A stretch of DNA of 64,000 nt, from contig CAWIHK010000001.1 of assembly GCA_963835935.1 (NCBI GenBank), forward strand, positions 992,001 to 1,056,000, in the 5' to 3' direction. The notes under the pieces are model-generated. The model had not been told where the DNA came from. It saw only the letters and a program-made list of their open reading frames with translations, and made no database searches. Source of the DNA: CAWIHK01 sp963835935. GTDB lineage: Bacteria > Bacteroidota > Ignavibacteria > UBA10030 > CAVZMI01. Within the stretch, counting starts at the first letter, position 1; each line of letters opens with the position of its first letter. The position numbers were made by a program, and so were the translations under genes. This document shows, piece after piece, positions 1 through 9,450 of the stretch.

Positions 1-1
1 A

Positions 2-1969
2 CCCTTCCTACAAAAAATTATTATTGAGGAAGGAAAGACACTCACACTGAGAATCGTGCTCGAGAATGCCGAAGTTCACACAAACGAAGTTGTCGTGAGT
101 GCGAGTTCATTCAGCAGCGAGAGCGGTAAGGGGTTGGTGCTTTCAGCGCAAGACATCTATATGACTCCGGGAGGTGCTGCGGATATTTTTCAATCTTTGA
201 AAACGATGCCCGGAATGACGCTGGTCTCCGAGAGCGCGGAACTCTACATCCGCGGCGGCGATCCGACTGAATCGATAACAATGATCGATAAGGCGCCAAT
301 GTATCATCCGTATACCTTTGAATCGTCGTATGGAGGTTTATTTTCCTCACTCAATACATCGGCAATTCAGGATATGTATTTTTCAAGCGGCGGTTTTTCA
401 GCTCGTTATGGAAATGCATTGTCAGGCGTTCTCGATCTTAAAACAAAATCTGATGCGGCCGGTCCGGCACTCCAACTTGGATTATCGATTGCAAATGCTC
501 AAGTAAGCACAGAGACTCAACTGTTCGATAAATCGATATCTTTTCATTTTGATGCTCGTTCGAATTTACCGAGGCCGCTTTTTGCGATCAACGGCGGACT
601 CGATCGGTTTGCACAATTACCGGTTTCACAGGATGGAGACATTCTATTGAATTATAAATACTCGCAGTCGGGTCTTGTGAAGGTAACAATAATTCGAGCT
701 GGAGATCATGAGGGCGTCAACGTAGATTTACCAGAGTACTCGGGTGTTTTTGATAATCATTCCACAAACACTCTTTTGAATATTTATCACAGCGACAGGA
801 TTTTCGAAAATGTTGTTCTGTCTTCCAGCATTTCTACAAATCGATATGATCGTACTTGGACGTTGGGTGTTCTGGATGTGACGACTTGTGAAGATGTTCG
901 AACGCTCCGCTCTGATGTTTCAGTGATCCTCATGCATGATATCACCGTGCAGACCGGATTTGAGATGGAGTATCGTAAAACAGCAGTCGATGGAATCATT
1001 CCTCAGGAAAATTACGATCAGATGGATAACGCGCCGATGCAAGAGCTTTCCGAAAAATATAATTCTACCAGATATGGAATTTATGCCGAAATGGAATTGC
1101 CTCATGTATTCAATGTTTCCTCACTCAGTGCGCAGTTGGGTATGCGAACTGATTTCGTTCCTGCAATAAGTCAGCAATGGTTCGATCCGAGACTAACAGT
1201 CGGTTATAAGGCAAGTGACCGGTTGACTCTTCGATTATCAACCGGAGTTTTCCACCAATTATTCGATATTCGATCGATGAGTGATGCTTGGGGGACAAGT
1301 GCTATAAAACCGATGGAAGCAAAACACCTGGTGCTGGGATCGGATTTAGTTCTTGATCAAAAATCAAATGTGCGATGTGAGATATTTTCAAAATGGTACT
1401 CACATCTCCCTCATCAAATTGTTGCGGGTGAATACAACAACGACGGTTATGGTTATGCGTACGGAGTCGATTTTGTCGCGAAAGGTAATCTGACGGAAAA
1501 ATTCTCAGGCTGGATTTCGTATGAATATCTGAACAGCAAACGCAATTGGATGGATTTCCAGAGTCTCGCGCCAAGCAATTATGACGTTACACATAATTTG
1601 ACATTGATCATCAATTATCAACTGACTCAGTCGTGGGATATCGGTACAAGCGCACGATTTGCAACCGGAACTCCATTCACTCCGGTAGTGAGTTCGATCT
1701 ATCATAAAGATTTAGATGTATACGAACCCGTGTATGGAGCCGTTAATTCCGATCGGCTGCAGACATATCAGCGCGTCGATCTTCGGATAACTCATCTAAC
1801 ACAATTGTTCGATAAATATTTTACAGTTGTGTACCTCGAAGGGTTAAACATTTTAAATTTGGAAAACATTTTTGACTACACCTATTCGAGAGATTATTCG
1901 GACCGGCGGACCATACCCAGTTATTTCGGGAAAAGGACAATCGTGGTCGGAGGAATGATAAATCTATAG
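2..1969 (+). CDS. TonB-dependent outer-membrane receptor, 5' end missing
   Basis: The frame is open from base 2, so the gene starts before the window; a GTG at 56 is only an internal codon. The first residues (IIIEEGKTLTLRIVLENAEV) look like the end of a carboxypeptidase-regulatory-like beta-sandwich domain, which precedes the plug in many Bacteroidota receptors. A plug domain follows (around GGAADIFQSLKTMPGM and ELYIRGGDPTES, then GGFSARYGNALSGVLDLKT), then a long barrel rich in alternating aromatic residues that ends in a strand near KRTIVVGGMINL. Such receptors import siderophores, cobalamin or glycans across the outer membrane using TonB energy; the substrate cannot be told from sequence. 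No SusD-like partner follows. The gene converges on rpoN. Confidence 0.85.
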   Translation, partial: PFLQKIIIEEGKTLTLRIVLENAEVHTNEVVVSASSFSSESGKGLVLSAQDIYMTPGGAADIFQSLKTMPGMTLVSESAELYIRGGDPTESITMIDKAPMYHPYTFESSYGGLFSSLNTSAIQDMYFSSGGFSARYGNALSGVLDLKTKSDAAGPALQLGLSIANAQVSTETQLFDKSISFHFDARSNLPRPLFAINGGLDRFAQLPVSQDGDILLNYKYSQSGLVKVTIIRAGDHEGVNVDLPEYSGVFDNHSTNTLLNIYHSDRIFENVVLSSSISTNRYDRTWTLGVLDVTTCEDVRTLRSDVSVILMHDITVQTGFEMEYRKTAVDGIIPQENYDQMDNAPMQELSEKYNSTRYGIYAEMELPHVFNVSSLSAQLGMRTDFVPAISQQWFDPRLTVGYKASDRLTLRLSTGVFHQLFDIRSMSDAWGTSAIKPMEAKHLVLGSDLVLDQKSNVRCEIFSKWYSHLPHQIVAGEYNNDGYGYAYGVDFVAKGNLTEKFSGWISYEYLNSKRNWMDFQSLAPSNYDVTHNLTLIINYQLTQSWDIGTSARFATGTPFTPVVSSIYHKDLDVYEPVYGAVNSDRLQTYQRVDLRITHLTQLFDKYFTVVYLEGLNILNLENIFDYTYSRDYSDRRTIPSYFGKRTIVVGGMINL

Positions 1970-1992
1970 CTGAGAGAAAGGTCTTTAATTTT

Positions 1993-2040
1993 GGATTTCG
2001 CCCGCCTGCCTTTAAAGACTTTTTGAAGCGGGCAGGGATT
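1993..2040. repeat. REP-like palindromic repeat, copy 1
   Basis: GC-rich imperfect inverted repeat (GCCCGCCTGCC ... GCGGGCAGGG) between the convergent TonB receptor and rpoN genes. A near copy lies at 50850-50896, sharing the flanking GGATTTC on the left and GATT on the right with a different loop. It may also act as a bidirectional terminator here. Just downstream (2083-2104) is a low-complexity phrase built on ATCCG. Confidence 0.65.
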
Positions 2041-2102
2041 AAGGAATTCGGAATAGTATAGAGCTTTCTCATATTCCGCGATCCGCACTCTGAAATCCGA
2101 CA

Positions 2103-3563
2103 TCATGTGATTTTCCTTCGAAGCCGCGCCACCGGCATCATCATCGACTCGCGATATTTTGCAACAGTCCGGCGGGCGATGTTGAAACCGCGCTTGTTGA
2201 GCTCTTCAGCCAACGCATCATCGCTGAGGGGATGCATATGGTCTTCGCCATCTATCATATCTTTGAGTATCTTTTTTACTTCTTTGTTGGATATTTCCTC
2301 ACCGGATTGGGTGGAAATGGAATCGCTGAAAAAGTATCGCAGCTCAAATACGCCATAGTCAGTCTGGACGTACTTTCCATTCACAACACGGCTGATCGTG
2401 GAAATGTCCATGCCGATTACTTCTGCAATGTCTTTATATATCAGCGGACGCAAACCTTCGCCTTCAAGGAAGAATGTTCTTTGTTTTTCAACTATAGTTC
2501 GCATTACACGGAGCATCGTTTCGCGGCGCTGATGTAATGACGCGATAAACCATTTCGCCGCTTCAAATTTTTGTCTGATAAAATCTTTTGTTTCTTTAGT
2601 GACATTACTTTTTTTGCGGCGTGATATCATTTCACGATACGCTTTGTTGATGCGAAGCGGCGGAATGCTCCGGTCGTTCAACAAGACGACAGGTTCGTTA
2701 TCTACTACCTGGACGATAAAATCGGGAGTGACATAGTTTTCCTGAGCGAGAATTTCTCCTTCGCCGGGTTTGGGATTTAACTTCTGGATGATTTCATTGA
2801 CCTGTTTCAGATCATCCATTGTACAATTGAGTTTTTTGACCAGGTCTTCGAAATGTTTCATCGTGAATTCAAAGAAGAACTGTTCAAGCACTTGTTTTGC
2901 AAGCTGATGCGGATGATCGTGAATTCCTTGCGCATCTAATTGAACGAGCAAACATTCCTGCAATGTTCGCGAAGCCATGCCTACCGGATCGAGCCTTTGA
3001 ATATATTTAAGTACTTTTTCAGCGGTTTGAATTGTCAGATTCAGATTTTGTGCGAGATTCAAATCCTGCAGGATCAAATTTACATCACGCCTTAAGTAAC
3101 CATCTTCGTCTATATTTCCGATGATTTCTTCGCCCAGCATAAATTCCTGCTCGCTCAAATTAAGCAACTGGAGTTGATCCAGAAGATGTTCGGAGATTGT
3201 TATTCTTGATGGATTGGGAAGCTCGGATCGATCTTCATCATCATCGTTTCTGATTGTCTCCGGAGATTTATATCCGGCATTATCGTCATTGATGAAATCT
3301 TCCAGTGTATAGTCATCCTCAGTCGATTTTTTCAGATCATCTGCAGGTGTTGTCTCTTCAGGCTGTTCTTGAGTCTGTTCCTGTTCTTGTTGTTGAAGTT
3401 CGATTTCATCATCCAACCCTTCTTCCAGCATTGGATTTTGCTCGAGTTCGGCCTTGATCCGTTGTTCGAGAACCAGTGTCGGCAATTGCAGTAATTTCAG
3501 ATATTGAACCTGCTGCGGCGAGAGTTTTTGTAGTAGTTTTTGTTGTTGAGAAATCGATAGCAT
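2103..3563 (-). CDS. rpoN: RNA polymerase sigma-54 factor
   Basis: The 486-aa product directs RNA polymerase to -24/-12 promoters and needs AAA+ activators to melt DNA. The N-terminus is the glutamine/leucine-rich activator-interaction region (QQKLLQKLSPQQVQYLKLLQ), followed by an acidic, Q/E-rich linker at about 45-110, the core-binding domain, and a C-terminal DNA-binding part ending in the RpoN box (ARRTVAKYRE, about residues 466-475). Length matches the family. It is the last gene of a leftward group with the DUF3109 gene (29 bp upstream) and dprA. No enhancer-binding activator with an AAA+ domain is in the window, so the regulon cannot be inferred. Confidence 0.97.
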   Translation of the reverse strand: MLSISQQQKLLQKLSPQQVQYLKLLQLPTLVLEQRIKAELEQNPMLEEGLDDEIELQQQEQEQTQEQPEETTPADDLKKSTEDDYTLEDFINDDNAGYKSPETIRNDDDEDRSELPNPSRITISEHLLDQLQLLNLSEQEFMLGEEIIGNIDEDGYLRRDVNLILQDLNLAQNLNLTIQTAEKVLKYIQRLDPVGMASRTLQECLLVQLDAQGIHDHPHQLAKQVLEQFFFEFTMKHFEDLVKKLNCTMDDLKQVNEIIQKLNPKPGEGEILAQENYVTPDFIVQVVDNEPVVLLNDRSIPPLRINKAYREMISRRKKSNVTKETKDFIRQKFEAAKWFIASLHQRRETMLRVMRTIVEKQRTFFLEGEGLRPLIYKDIAEVIGMDISTISRVVNGKYVQTDYGVFELRYFFSDSISTQSGEEISNKEVKKILKDMIDGEDHMHPLSDDALAEELNKRGFNIARRTVAKYRESMMMPVARLRRKIT

Positions 3564-3592
3564 TGTGATCTATAATTAATCCTTCCTTAAAT

Positions 3593-4228
3593 TCATTTTC
3601 CCGAGTCAGCGATTTCCATTCCCTGTGCGATCAGTTCCTGGCATGTATTTCTGAATTCTTGATACCATTTTTCGCCATATGCACGGATCAGCGGATCGCG
3701 TAAGAAATCGTAAAGCATCATTCCTTCCTTGGCGCCTTTTTTGTATGCCGGAGGGCATTCCGAGAATTTCTCGACAAAAAGAATATCGCCGCCAAATTTT
3801 CGAATTCGGATTGGAAACAAATGACACGACAAAGGTTTCCGCCATTTTATCTCACCACGGCTCCATGCGTGTTCGATGGCACACTTTGCGATACCGTCTT
3901 CTTCTGCCGAAGGCATGTCCGAAGGACTCCTTTCGGAGGATTCCCACATCACAAAAACACACGCTCGCTCGTCGTAGCATGTTGTTGCATAATTTCCCGG
4001 CCTACCTTCGAACGGCCCTTCTTTATCGATCAAGCGGAGATATTCCGAATTTAGGTAGCGCCGCACTTTCGGCAGGATAGCCTGGATTTCCTTTATCTCG
4101 TCATCATAAAGGGGAGCCCCACGTCCTCCCTCAACGGTACAACAACCGCCTTTACATTTGATAAGGTCGCAACAAAATTGCGTTGCCGCGACTCTATCAT
4201 CAACAATAACTTCTCCGATAGCGAACAT
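3593..4228 (-). CDS. DUF3109 family cysteine-rich protein with an in-frame palindrome
   Basis: The 211-aa protein has the Cys pattern of DUF3109, a Bacteroidota-group family related to YkgJ-like metal or Fe-S cluster proteins: CCDLIKCKGGCC near residue 20, TTCYDERACVF near 82, CAIEHAW and CHLFP near 115-137, and a late FSECPPAY. Function is unknown. Between CVFVMWE and GIAKCAIE, segments that are normally nearly adjacent in this family, lie about 15 extra polar residues (SSERSPSDMPSAEED) encoded partly by a DNA palindrome at 3918-3937. The gene lies between dprA (76 bp away) and rpoN (29 bp) on the same strand. Confidence 0.85.
   Translation of the reverse strand: MFAIGEVIVDDRVAATQFCCDLIKCKGGCCTVEGGRGAPLYDDEIKEIQAILPKVRRYLNSEYLRLIDKEGPFEGRPGNYATTCYDERACVFVMWESSERSPSDMPSAEEDGIAKCAIEHAWSRGEIKWRKPLSCHLFPIRIRKFGGDILFVEKFSECPPAYKKGAKEGMMLYDFLRDPLIRAYGEKWYQEFRNTCQELIAQGMEIADSGK
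3918..3937. repeat. Short palindrome inside the DUF3109 gene
   Basis: The sequence TCCGAAGGACTCCTTTCGGA is a near-perfect hairpin within the coding frame. It resembles two intergenic palindromes of the form TCCC-GAAGGGATCCCTT-GGGA at 15391-15414 and 46824-46845. Its length and phase keep the reading frame open, and it coincides with the extra residues in the protein. Confidence 0.6.
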
Positions 4229-4304
4229 TTGATTTCGTTAATAATCCCGAACAAAAATAAGATATTATGGGAATAAAATCAACTTTTTTTGGTACTCTTT
4301 TTGT

Positions 4305-5417
4305 TTAAGCAGTTGTTCGTTTGAACATTTTGCCGGGAAGTTGTTTGATAATTCCTTTGAATTCGAGCGAGAGAAGGTTGACAAGAACATCGGATATCGT
4401 GAGGCCCAATTGTCTTGAGATGAAATCGATGTGTACAGGTTCGTCGGGAATAGCTTCGAAAAGTTTTTGTTCGAAGAATGAGAGATCAGGCAATGGAATT
4501 GTATTTACAAGTTTATGTGTAAGTGGTTTCAGTTTTGTCCCGAGAATGTTGAGAATGTCGTCCATCGATTGAACTAGCGTTGCCCGTCCTTCCTTGATCA
4601 GCAAGTTTGTGCCACGACTTCTGTTTTCAATAAGATTTCCGGGGATGGCAAATATTTCCCGATTCTGATCGAGAGCAGTGGAAGCAGTAATCATTGCGCC
4701 GCCGGTTTCAGTCGTCTCAACGATAATTGTTCCGAGAGTCAAACCGCTGATAATTCGATTGCGGCGTGGAAAATTTCCAGCGTCGGGTTTCGTACCCATC
4801 GGGTATTCGGAAACGATTGCTCCGTTTTCGATTATTTTTTCCGCCAACGATTTATTTTCGGGGGGATAGATTATATCTATACCTGAACCAATAACGCTTA
4901 ACGTTCGGCCGGAATGTTGAAGCGCTATCCGATGCGCAATCGTATCCACACCGCGCGCCAGTCCGCTGACGATTGTAATTCCCAGCCGGGTTATTTCTCC
5001 GGAAAATTTTTCGGTCATCGACTTGCCATACTCTGAGGGATTACGTGTTCCAACAATCGCGAGTCCGTAATCGTCAGCTTTTTCAAATTCTCCTCGAATG
5101 AAGAGAAATGGCGGCGGGTCATAAATCTTTTTTAGAAGCGAAGGATATTTATCATTCCATAAAGTGCAAATCCAGCATTGATTTTTCTTAATGCGGGAAA
5201 ATTGCTCGTGTGCGAATCGTTCACCGCCATTATAATGAGCTATGAGCGATGCCAATGTCCGGTTAATTCCTTCGACAGCCGTCAGGGAACGGGCAGTGGC
5301 GCTAAACACCGCTTCTGCCGATCCAAAATGATTTACTAGCGCCCGCAACCGTTGTGGACCGATTCCGGGAACGGTGGAAAGGCGAAAGAGAGCGATGAGT
5401 TCGTTTTGATTAGGCAT
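4305..5417 (-). CDS. dprA: DNA-protecting protein DprA (Smf)
   Basis: The 370-aa protein binds incoming single-stranded DNA and loads RecA during natural transformation. The N-terminal 70 residues contain a helix-hairpin-helix-like segment (LSTVPGIGPQRLRALVNHFG). The Rossmann-like DprA domain runs from about 110 to 300 with VGTRNPSEYGKSMTEKF, VSGLARGVDTIAHR, SEYPMGTKP and FPRRNRIISGL. A C-terminal winged-helix-like segment (PVHIDFISRQLGLTISDVL) completes the usual layout. The ATG at 5417 is consistent with family length. Probably co-transcribed with the DUF3109 gene and rpoN. Confidence 0.95.
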   Translation of the reverse strand: MPNQNELIALFRLSTVPGIGPQRLRALVNHFGSAEAVFSATARSLTAVEGINRTLASLIAHYNGGERFAHEQFSRIKKNQCWICTLWNDKYPSLLKKIYDPPPFLFIRGEFEKADDYGLAIVGTRNPSEYGKSMTEKFSGEITRLGITIVSGLARGVDTIAHRIALQHSGRTLSVIGSGIDIIYPPENKSLAEKIIENGAIVSEYPMGTKPDAGNFPRRNRIISGLTLGTIIVETTETGGAMITASTALDQNREIFAIPGNLIENRSRGTNLLIKEGRATLVQSMDDILNILGTKLKPLTHKLVNTIPLPDLSFFEQKLFEAIPDEPVHIDFISRQLGLTISDVLVNLLSLEFKGIIKQLPGKMFKRTTA

Positions 5418-5450
5418 TTCCTATAAATATTTCAGTTAACACCGCGATCA

Positions 5451-6002
5451 TCAATCCTCCTCCTGACGAAAGCCAATTGGATTACGTTTTGGTTCAGGTA
5501 ACAGAGGTGGTTCCATCAATTTTTTCAATTCACTCAACACATACGCAATTATTTTTTCGTGAGTGTTGAAGCGATTAGTAATATTTTTCTCCAATTCATC
5601 TAATTTTTCAGTCAGTGCCCGATTGTTGGTTATTGTTTCTCTCAACTTGATGAATGCACGCACGACAAAAATACTCATCTGAACAGCACGTTAACTATTC
5701 AAAATATTTGCCGCCATTACAGCACCATGTTCGGTGAAAGTATAAGGAATGCTGCGACGTCCACCTCGCCCTTGTTTTGACATCGCAATTTGCAATATCA
5801 AACCGTCGTATTCTTGTTTGGTAAGTTGAAACATGAAATCGTCTGGAAAACGTCGACGATTTCGTTTTACTGCCTCGTTGAATCTGAATGTCTGGATTCC
5901 ATAAATTCTTGCCAGATCCGTATCAAGAATGACACGGTGACCGCGGATAAAATGAATGACTGAGTCGATTTTAACCGAATCTGCGAGTTGCAATCTTGAC
6001 AC
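5451..6002 (-). pseudogene. ORF6N-domain protein, split by one in-frame stop
   Basis: Two pieces lie in the same frame. The first (6002 to 5691, GTG start with GGAG seven bases upstream) holds the ORF6N domain (VILDTDLARIYGIQTFRFNEAVKRN ... YTFTEHGAVMAANILNS). A TAA at 5691-5693 ends it. Reading on gives RAVQM, then the usual C-terminal coiled segment (SIFVVRAFIKLRE ... LDELEKNI ... PKRNPIGF). Intact family members read straight through, typically NSxRAVQ, so one base change (GAA, CAA or AAA to TAA) explains the break. ORF6N proteins are found in phages and mobile regions and are thought to bind DNA. It lies divergent to the restriction-modification gene. A sequencing error or restart at the ATG at 5678 is possible. 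Confidence 0.8.
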
Positions 6003-6223
6003 TATTAATCTCCATAAAGCCAGGTTGACTATACTATCCTTACTATCTAGAACGAAATGCGGTTACAAGAATATGCCGAATTGTGAACGACGAATGAAAA
6101 ATAAACCAAATCTCACTTTTAAACTTGATATTTGCAAATGTTTTTTCTAAAATGACTGCACGCGATTTTAACGACTCGAAATAGACATTGTTCAAGCTTT
6201 CTTGATTTTCAAAAAGGATGCCA

Positions 6224-9200
6224 ATGATAGAAGAATACCTCAAACGAGTTGCCTCAACCACTGTGCAGGGTGATGCTCGCGAAGAAAGTTATTATGAACA
6301 CTTTACCACGCTTCTAAGATCTTTTGCAGAAGAAACAAACAGGAAGCATATTCAAATCACAACTCTCCCTAAGGCGACTGATGCCGGGAATCCTGACTTC
6401 CGTGTATGGGACGGCAAACAGCAGATCGTCGGTTACATCGAAGCGAAGAAGCCGGGTGAAAATCTGGATGCCATCGAAGATTCCGATCAATTAACACGAT
6501 ACCGTACAACGTTTCCCAATCTTATACTCACCGATTTTTATGAATTCCGTTTGTACCGCGACGGCGATCTAATCGATAAAGTTCTTCTCGCCCGACCTTT
6601 CATCGCTCAAAAACTTCAAACTGTTCCACCTGCAGAGAACAAAGAAAAATTCATCACGCTTTTAGAAAAATTCTTTTCATTCGTTCTTCCTAAAGTTTAT
6701 ACTGCAGAAAATCTCGCGATCGAGCTTGCCAAGCGCACAGCTTTTTTGCGCGATGAAGTGATTGTCAAAGAGCTGAAAGAACAAGAACAGGGAAAAGGGA
6801 AAATCTTCGGTTTCTATTCTGCGTTCAAACAATATCTCGTTGCCGATCTGTCGCCAAAGGATTTTGCCGACATCTATTCTCAAATCATCACATACGGATT
6901 ATTTGCCGCACGTACGCGCGCAAACGGAGAGTTCAACCGAAAATTAGCGTACGATCTTATTCCGAAGACCATCGGCATCCTGCGGGATGTTTTTAGTTTT
7001 ATTTCGCTTGGCGATGTTCCGAGACAGATGGAAGTTATTATCGATGATATTTCCGAAGTACTGCACACTGCAGACGTGAATAAAATTCTCGACGAGTATT
7101 TTCGAAAAGGAAAAGGAGAAGACCCGATCCTTCATTTCTATGAAACATTTTTAAATAAGTACGATCCGGACACACGCGAAAAACGTGGCGTCTATTACAC
7201 GCCTGAACCGGTTGTAAAATATATTGTTCGCGCCATACACGATTTATTGAAAACGCATTTCGATTTGCAGGATGGACTTGCGAGCGCTGGAGTAACGCTA
7301 CTCGATCCTGCGGCTGGAACGCTTACTTTCCCCGCAGAGGCAATTAAGCTGGCAGTTGAAGAGTACACCACAAAATACGGCGATGCCGGGAAAACACAGC
7401 TTATTAAAAGTCAAATTCTTAAAAACTTTTATGCGTTCGAGTTAATGATGGCTCCTTACGCCATCGGGCATATCAAGATTAGTTTTTTGCTGGAAGAATT
7501 AGGCTACACGATGCAGGAAGACGACCGTTTTAAACTTTATCTTACCAACACACTCGATATGGAAGATTTACAGCAAACGGAAATTCCCGGTTTGGAATCA
7601 CTAAGCGATGAAAACCATCTTGCCGGGCAGATAAAACAAAAAGAACCGATTTTAGTAATTCTCGGCAACCCGCCGTACTCTGCCAACTCGGCAAATTATA
7701 ATGCGTGGACAGATAAACTTTTAAAAGAAGATATTGATGGTGCAACAGGATATTATACCGTTGACGGAAAACCGCTCGGTGAGCAAAATTCAAAACTTCT
7801 TCAAGATGATTATGTGAAATTTCTGCGTTTTGCTCAATGGAAAATTCATAAAGCCGGACAGGGTATTTTGGGAATGATTACCAATCATAGTTATCTGGAG
7901 AATGTGACATTCCGTGGAATGCGTCAAAGTTTGATGAATACTTTCAATGAAATGTATATTATCGATCTGCATGGTAATTCTCTTAAAAAAGAAACAACTC
8001 TCGATGGTGGCAAGGATGAAAATGTTTTTGATATTCGACAAGGGACGGCAATTGCTATTTTTGTGAAAAAGAAAAACAAAAAAGGCAATAAGGTTTATCA
8101 TTGTGATATTCAGGGACTGCGAAATGAGAAATACGATTGGTTGGAGAAAAAACCGTTTAAAACGAAAGATTATGAGACATTAAAGCCGGTACCGCCATGG
8201 TACTTTTTATCGAAAAAGAATTTTGAGGTTATTAAAGAATATGAAAATTGGAAAAGAATAGACGAGATATTTCCTATTAATACTTCAGGAATAAAGACGC
8301 ATCGAGATAGTTTAGTCATTTCTTATTCTCTGAAGGATTTAGAAAATAGGATGAATCAATTTAGGAGTTTAAAATTTGACGATGAGTTTATTCGAGCGAC
8401 ATTTAATGTGAAGGATACGGATGAATGGTCTCTAAAAGAAGCGAGGATAAAAGCATCTAAAGATGCAGATTTTAATGAGAAAATATGCACAATTGATTAT
8501 AGACCTTTTGACGTAAGATATATTATTTATTCAGAAGATGTAATAGAAAGATCAAGAAGAGATATAATGCAGCACATGTTGAAAGATAATCTGGCTATAA
8601 TCAGTGTCAGACAAGTAGCAGAAGAGAATTTTAATCATGCCATCATTTCTGATAAAATAAGTGAATGTAGAATGACTTTGAGTAATAAAGGTATGGGCTA
8701 TGTTTTTCCTCTCTATCTCTACGAAACCGAGCAATCGAAAAAGAAGGCCGCGCTCACTACAATGATGTTGTTTGAACCCGAAGCGGAATATGGCAAATCA
8801 AAAGGGAAGAAAGCGAACATTGCGCCGCAAATATTTGAGCAACTGAAAAAAGCATACGGTAAAGTCCCAACGCCGGAACAAATCCTGCAATACTGTTACG
8901 CCGTTTTGTACAGTAACATCTACCGCGGAAAATATGCGGAGTTTTTAAAAATAGATTTTCCGCGCATACCGTTTACAAAGAATTTTGAGCTATTCAAAGA
9001 GATGACAAAATTTGGAGATGACTTAATCGAGTTACATCTGCTCAAACATAAATCTCTCAACAAATCAATTCTCCATTATTTCGGCAAAGGGAAAGATGAT
9101 ACAATCGTCAAACCGAGTTACGATGAAGAGAACCGATGTGTTCATATAAACGATCAAAGATATTTCGAGAATGTTTCATCTGAAATCTGGAATTATCAAA

Positions 9201-9364
9201 TAGGCGGCTATAGAGTTTTAGAACATTATCTCAAAGATCGCAAAGGCCGTCAAATGGAAGACCCGGGTTATTTTTGCCGGATAGGAACTTCGATTGCGAA
9301 AACCATTGAAGTGCAGAAAGAGATCGATAAGATTTTCCCGAAAGTGGAGAAGAAAGTTCTTTAA
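6224..9364 (+). CDS. Single-polypeptide restriction-modification enzyme, ISP/type IIG-like
   Basis: The 1046-aa protein combines nuclease, adenine methyltransferase and specificity parts. A PD-(D/E)xK nuclease signature lies near residues 57-80 (NPDFRVWDG ... VGYIEAKKPG). The methyltransferase has motif I as DPAAGTLTFPAEA near 361 and motif IV as NPPYSANSAN near 483. The C-terminus matches the specificity domain of type ISP enzymes (YDEENRCVHIN, YFENVSSEIWNYQIGGYRVL, LKDRKGR). No DEAD/SNF2-type helicase motif is seen, and the length is well below the roughly 1600 aa of LlaBIII-type enzymes, so it behaves architecturally like a type IIG enzyme. ATG 6224 is preferred over 6218 because AAAAAGG then has a six-base spacer. 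Target sequence unknown. Confidence 0.88.
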   Translation: MIEEYLKRVASTTVQGDAREESYYEHFTTLLRSFAEETNRKHIQITTLPKATDAGNPDFRVWDGKQQIVGYIEAKKPGENLDAIEDSDQLTRYRTTFPNLILTDFYEFRLYRDGDLIDKVLLARPFIAQKLQTVPPAENKEKFITLLEKFFSFVLPKVYTAENLAIELAKRTAFLRDEVIVKELKEQEQGKGKIFGFYSAFKQYLVADLSPKDFADIYSQIITYGLFAARTRANGEFNRKLAYDLIPKTIGILRDVFSFISLGDVPRQMEVIIDDISEVLHTADVNKILDEYFRKGKGEDPILHFYETFLNKYDPDTREKRGVYYTPEPVVKYIVRAIHDLLKTHFDLQDGLASAGVTLLDPAAGTLTFPAEAIKLAVEEYTTKYGDAGKTQLIKSQILKNFYAFELMMAPYAIGHIKISFLLEELGYTMQEDDRFKLYLTNTLDMEDLQQTEIPGLESLSDENHLAGQIKQKEPILVILGNPPYSANSANYNAWTDKLLKEDIDGATGYYTVDGKPLGEQNSKLLQDDYVKFLRFAQWKIHKAGQGILGMITNHSYLENVTFRGMRQSLMNTFNEMYIIDLHGNSLKKETTLDGGKDENVFDIRQGTAIAIFVKKKNKKGNKVYHCDIQGLRNEKYDWLEKKPFKTKDYETLKPVPPWYFLSKKNFEVIKEYENWKRIDEIFPINTSGIKTHRDSLVISYSLKDLENRMNQFRSLKFDDEFIRATFNVKDTDEWSLKEARIKASKDADFNEKICTIDYRPFDVRYIIYSEDVIERSRRDIMQHMLKDNLAIISVRQVAEENFNHAIISDKISECRMTLSNKGMGYVFPLYLYETEQSKKKAALTTMMLFEPEAEYGKSKGKKANIAPQIFEQLKKAYGKVPTPEQILQYCYAVLYSNIYRGKYAEFLKIDFPRIPFTKNFELFKEMTKFGDDLIELHLLKHKSLNKSILHYFGKGKDDTIVKPSYDEENRCVHINDQRYFENVSSEIWNYQIGGYRVLEHYLKDRKGRQMEDPGYFCRIGTSIAKTIEVQKEIDKIFPKVEKKVL

Positions 9365-9450
9365 TCTCTTAGAGCTTCATTATCTGATTTATTTTTGAAA
9401 ATTTGCAATTAAAATTTTTATGGTGTACAATATGAAAAAAGGATATTAAC

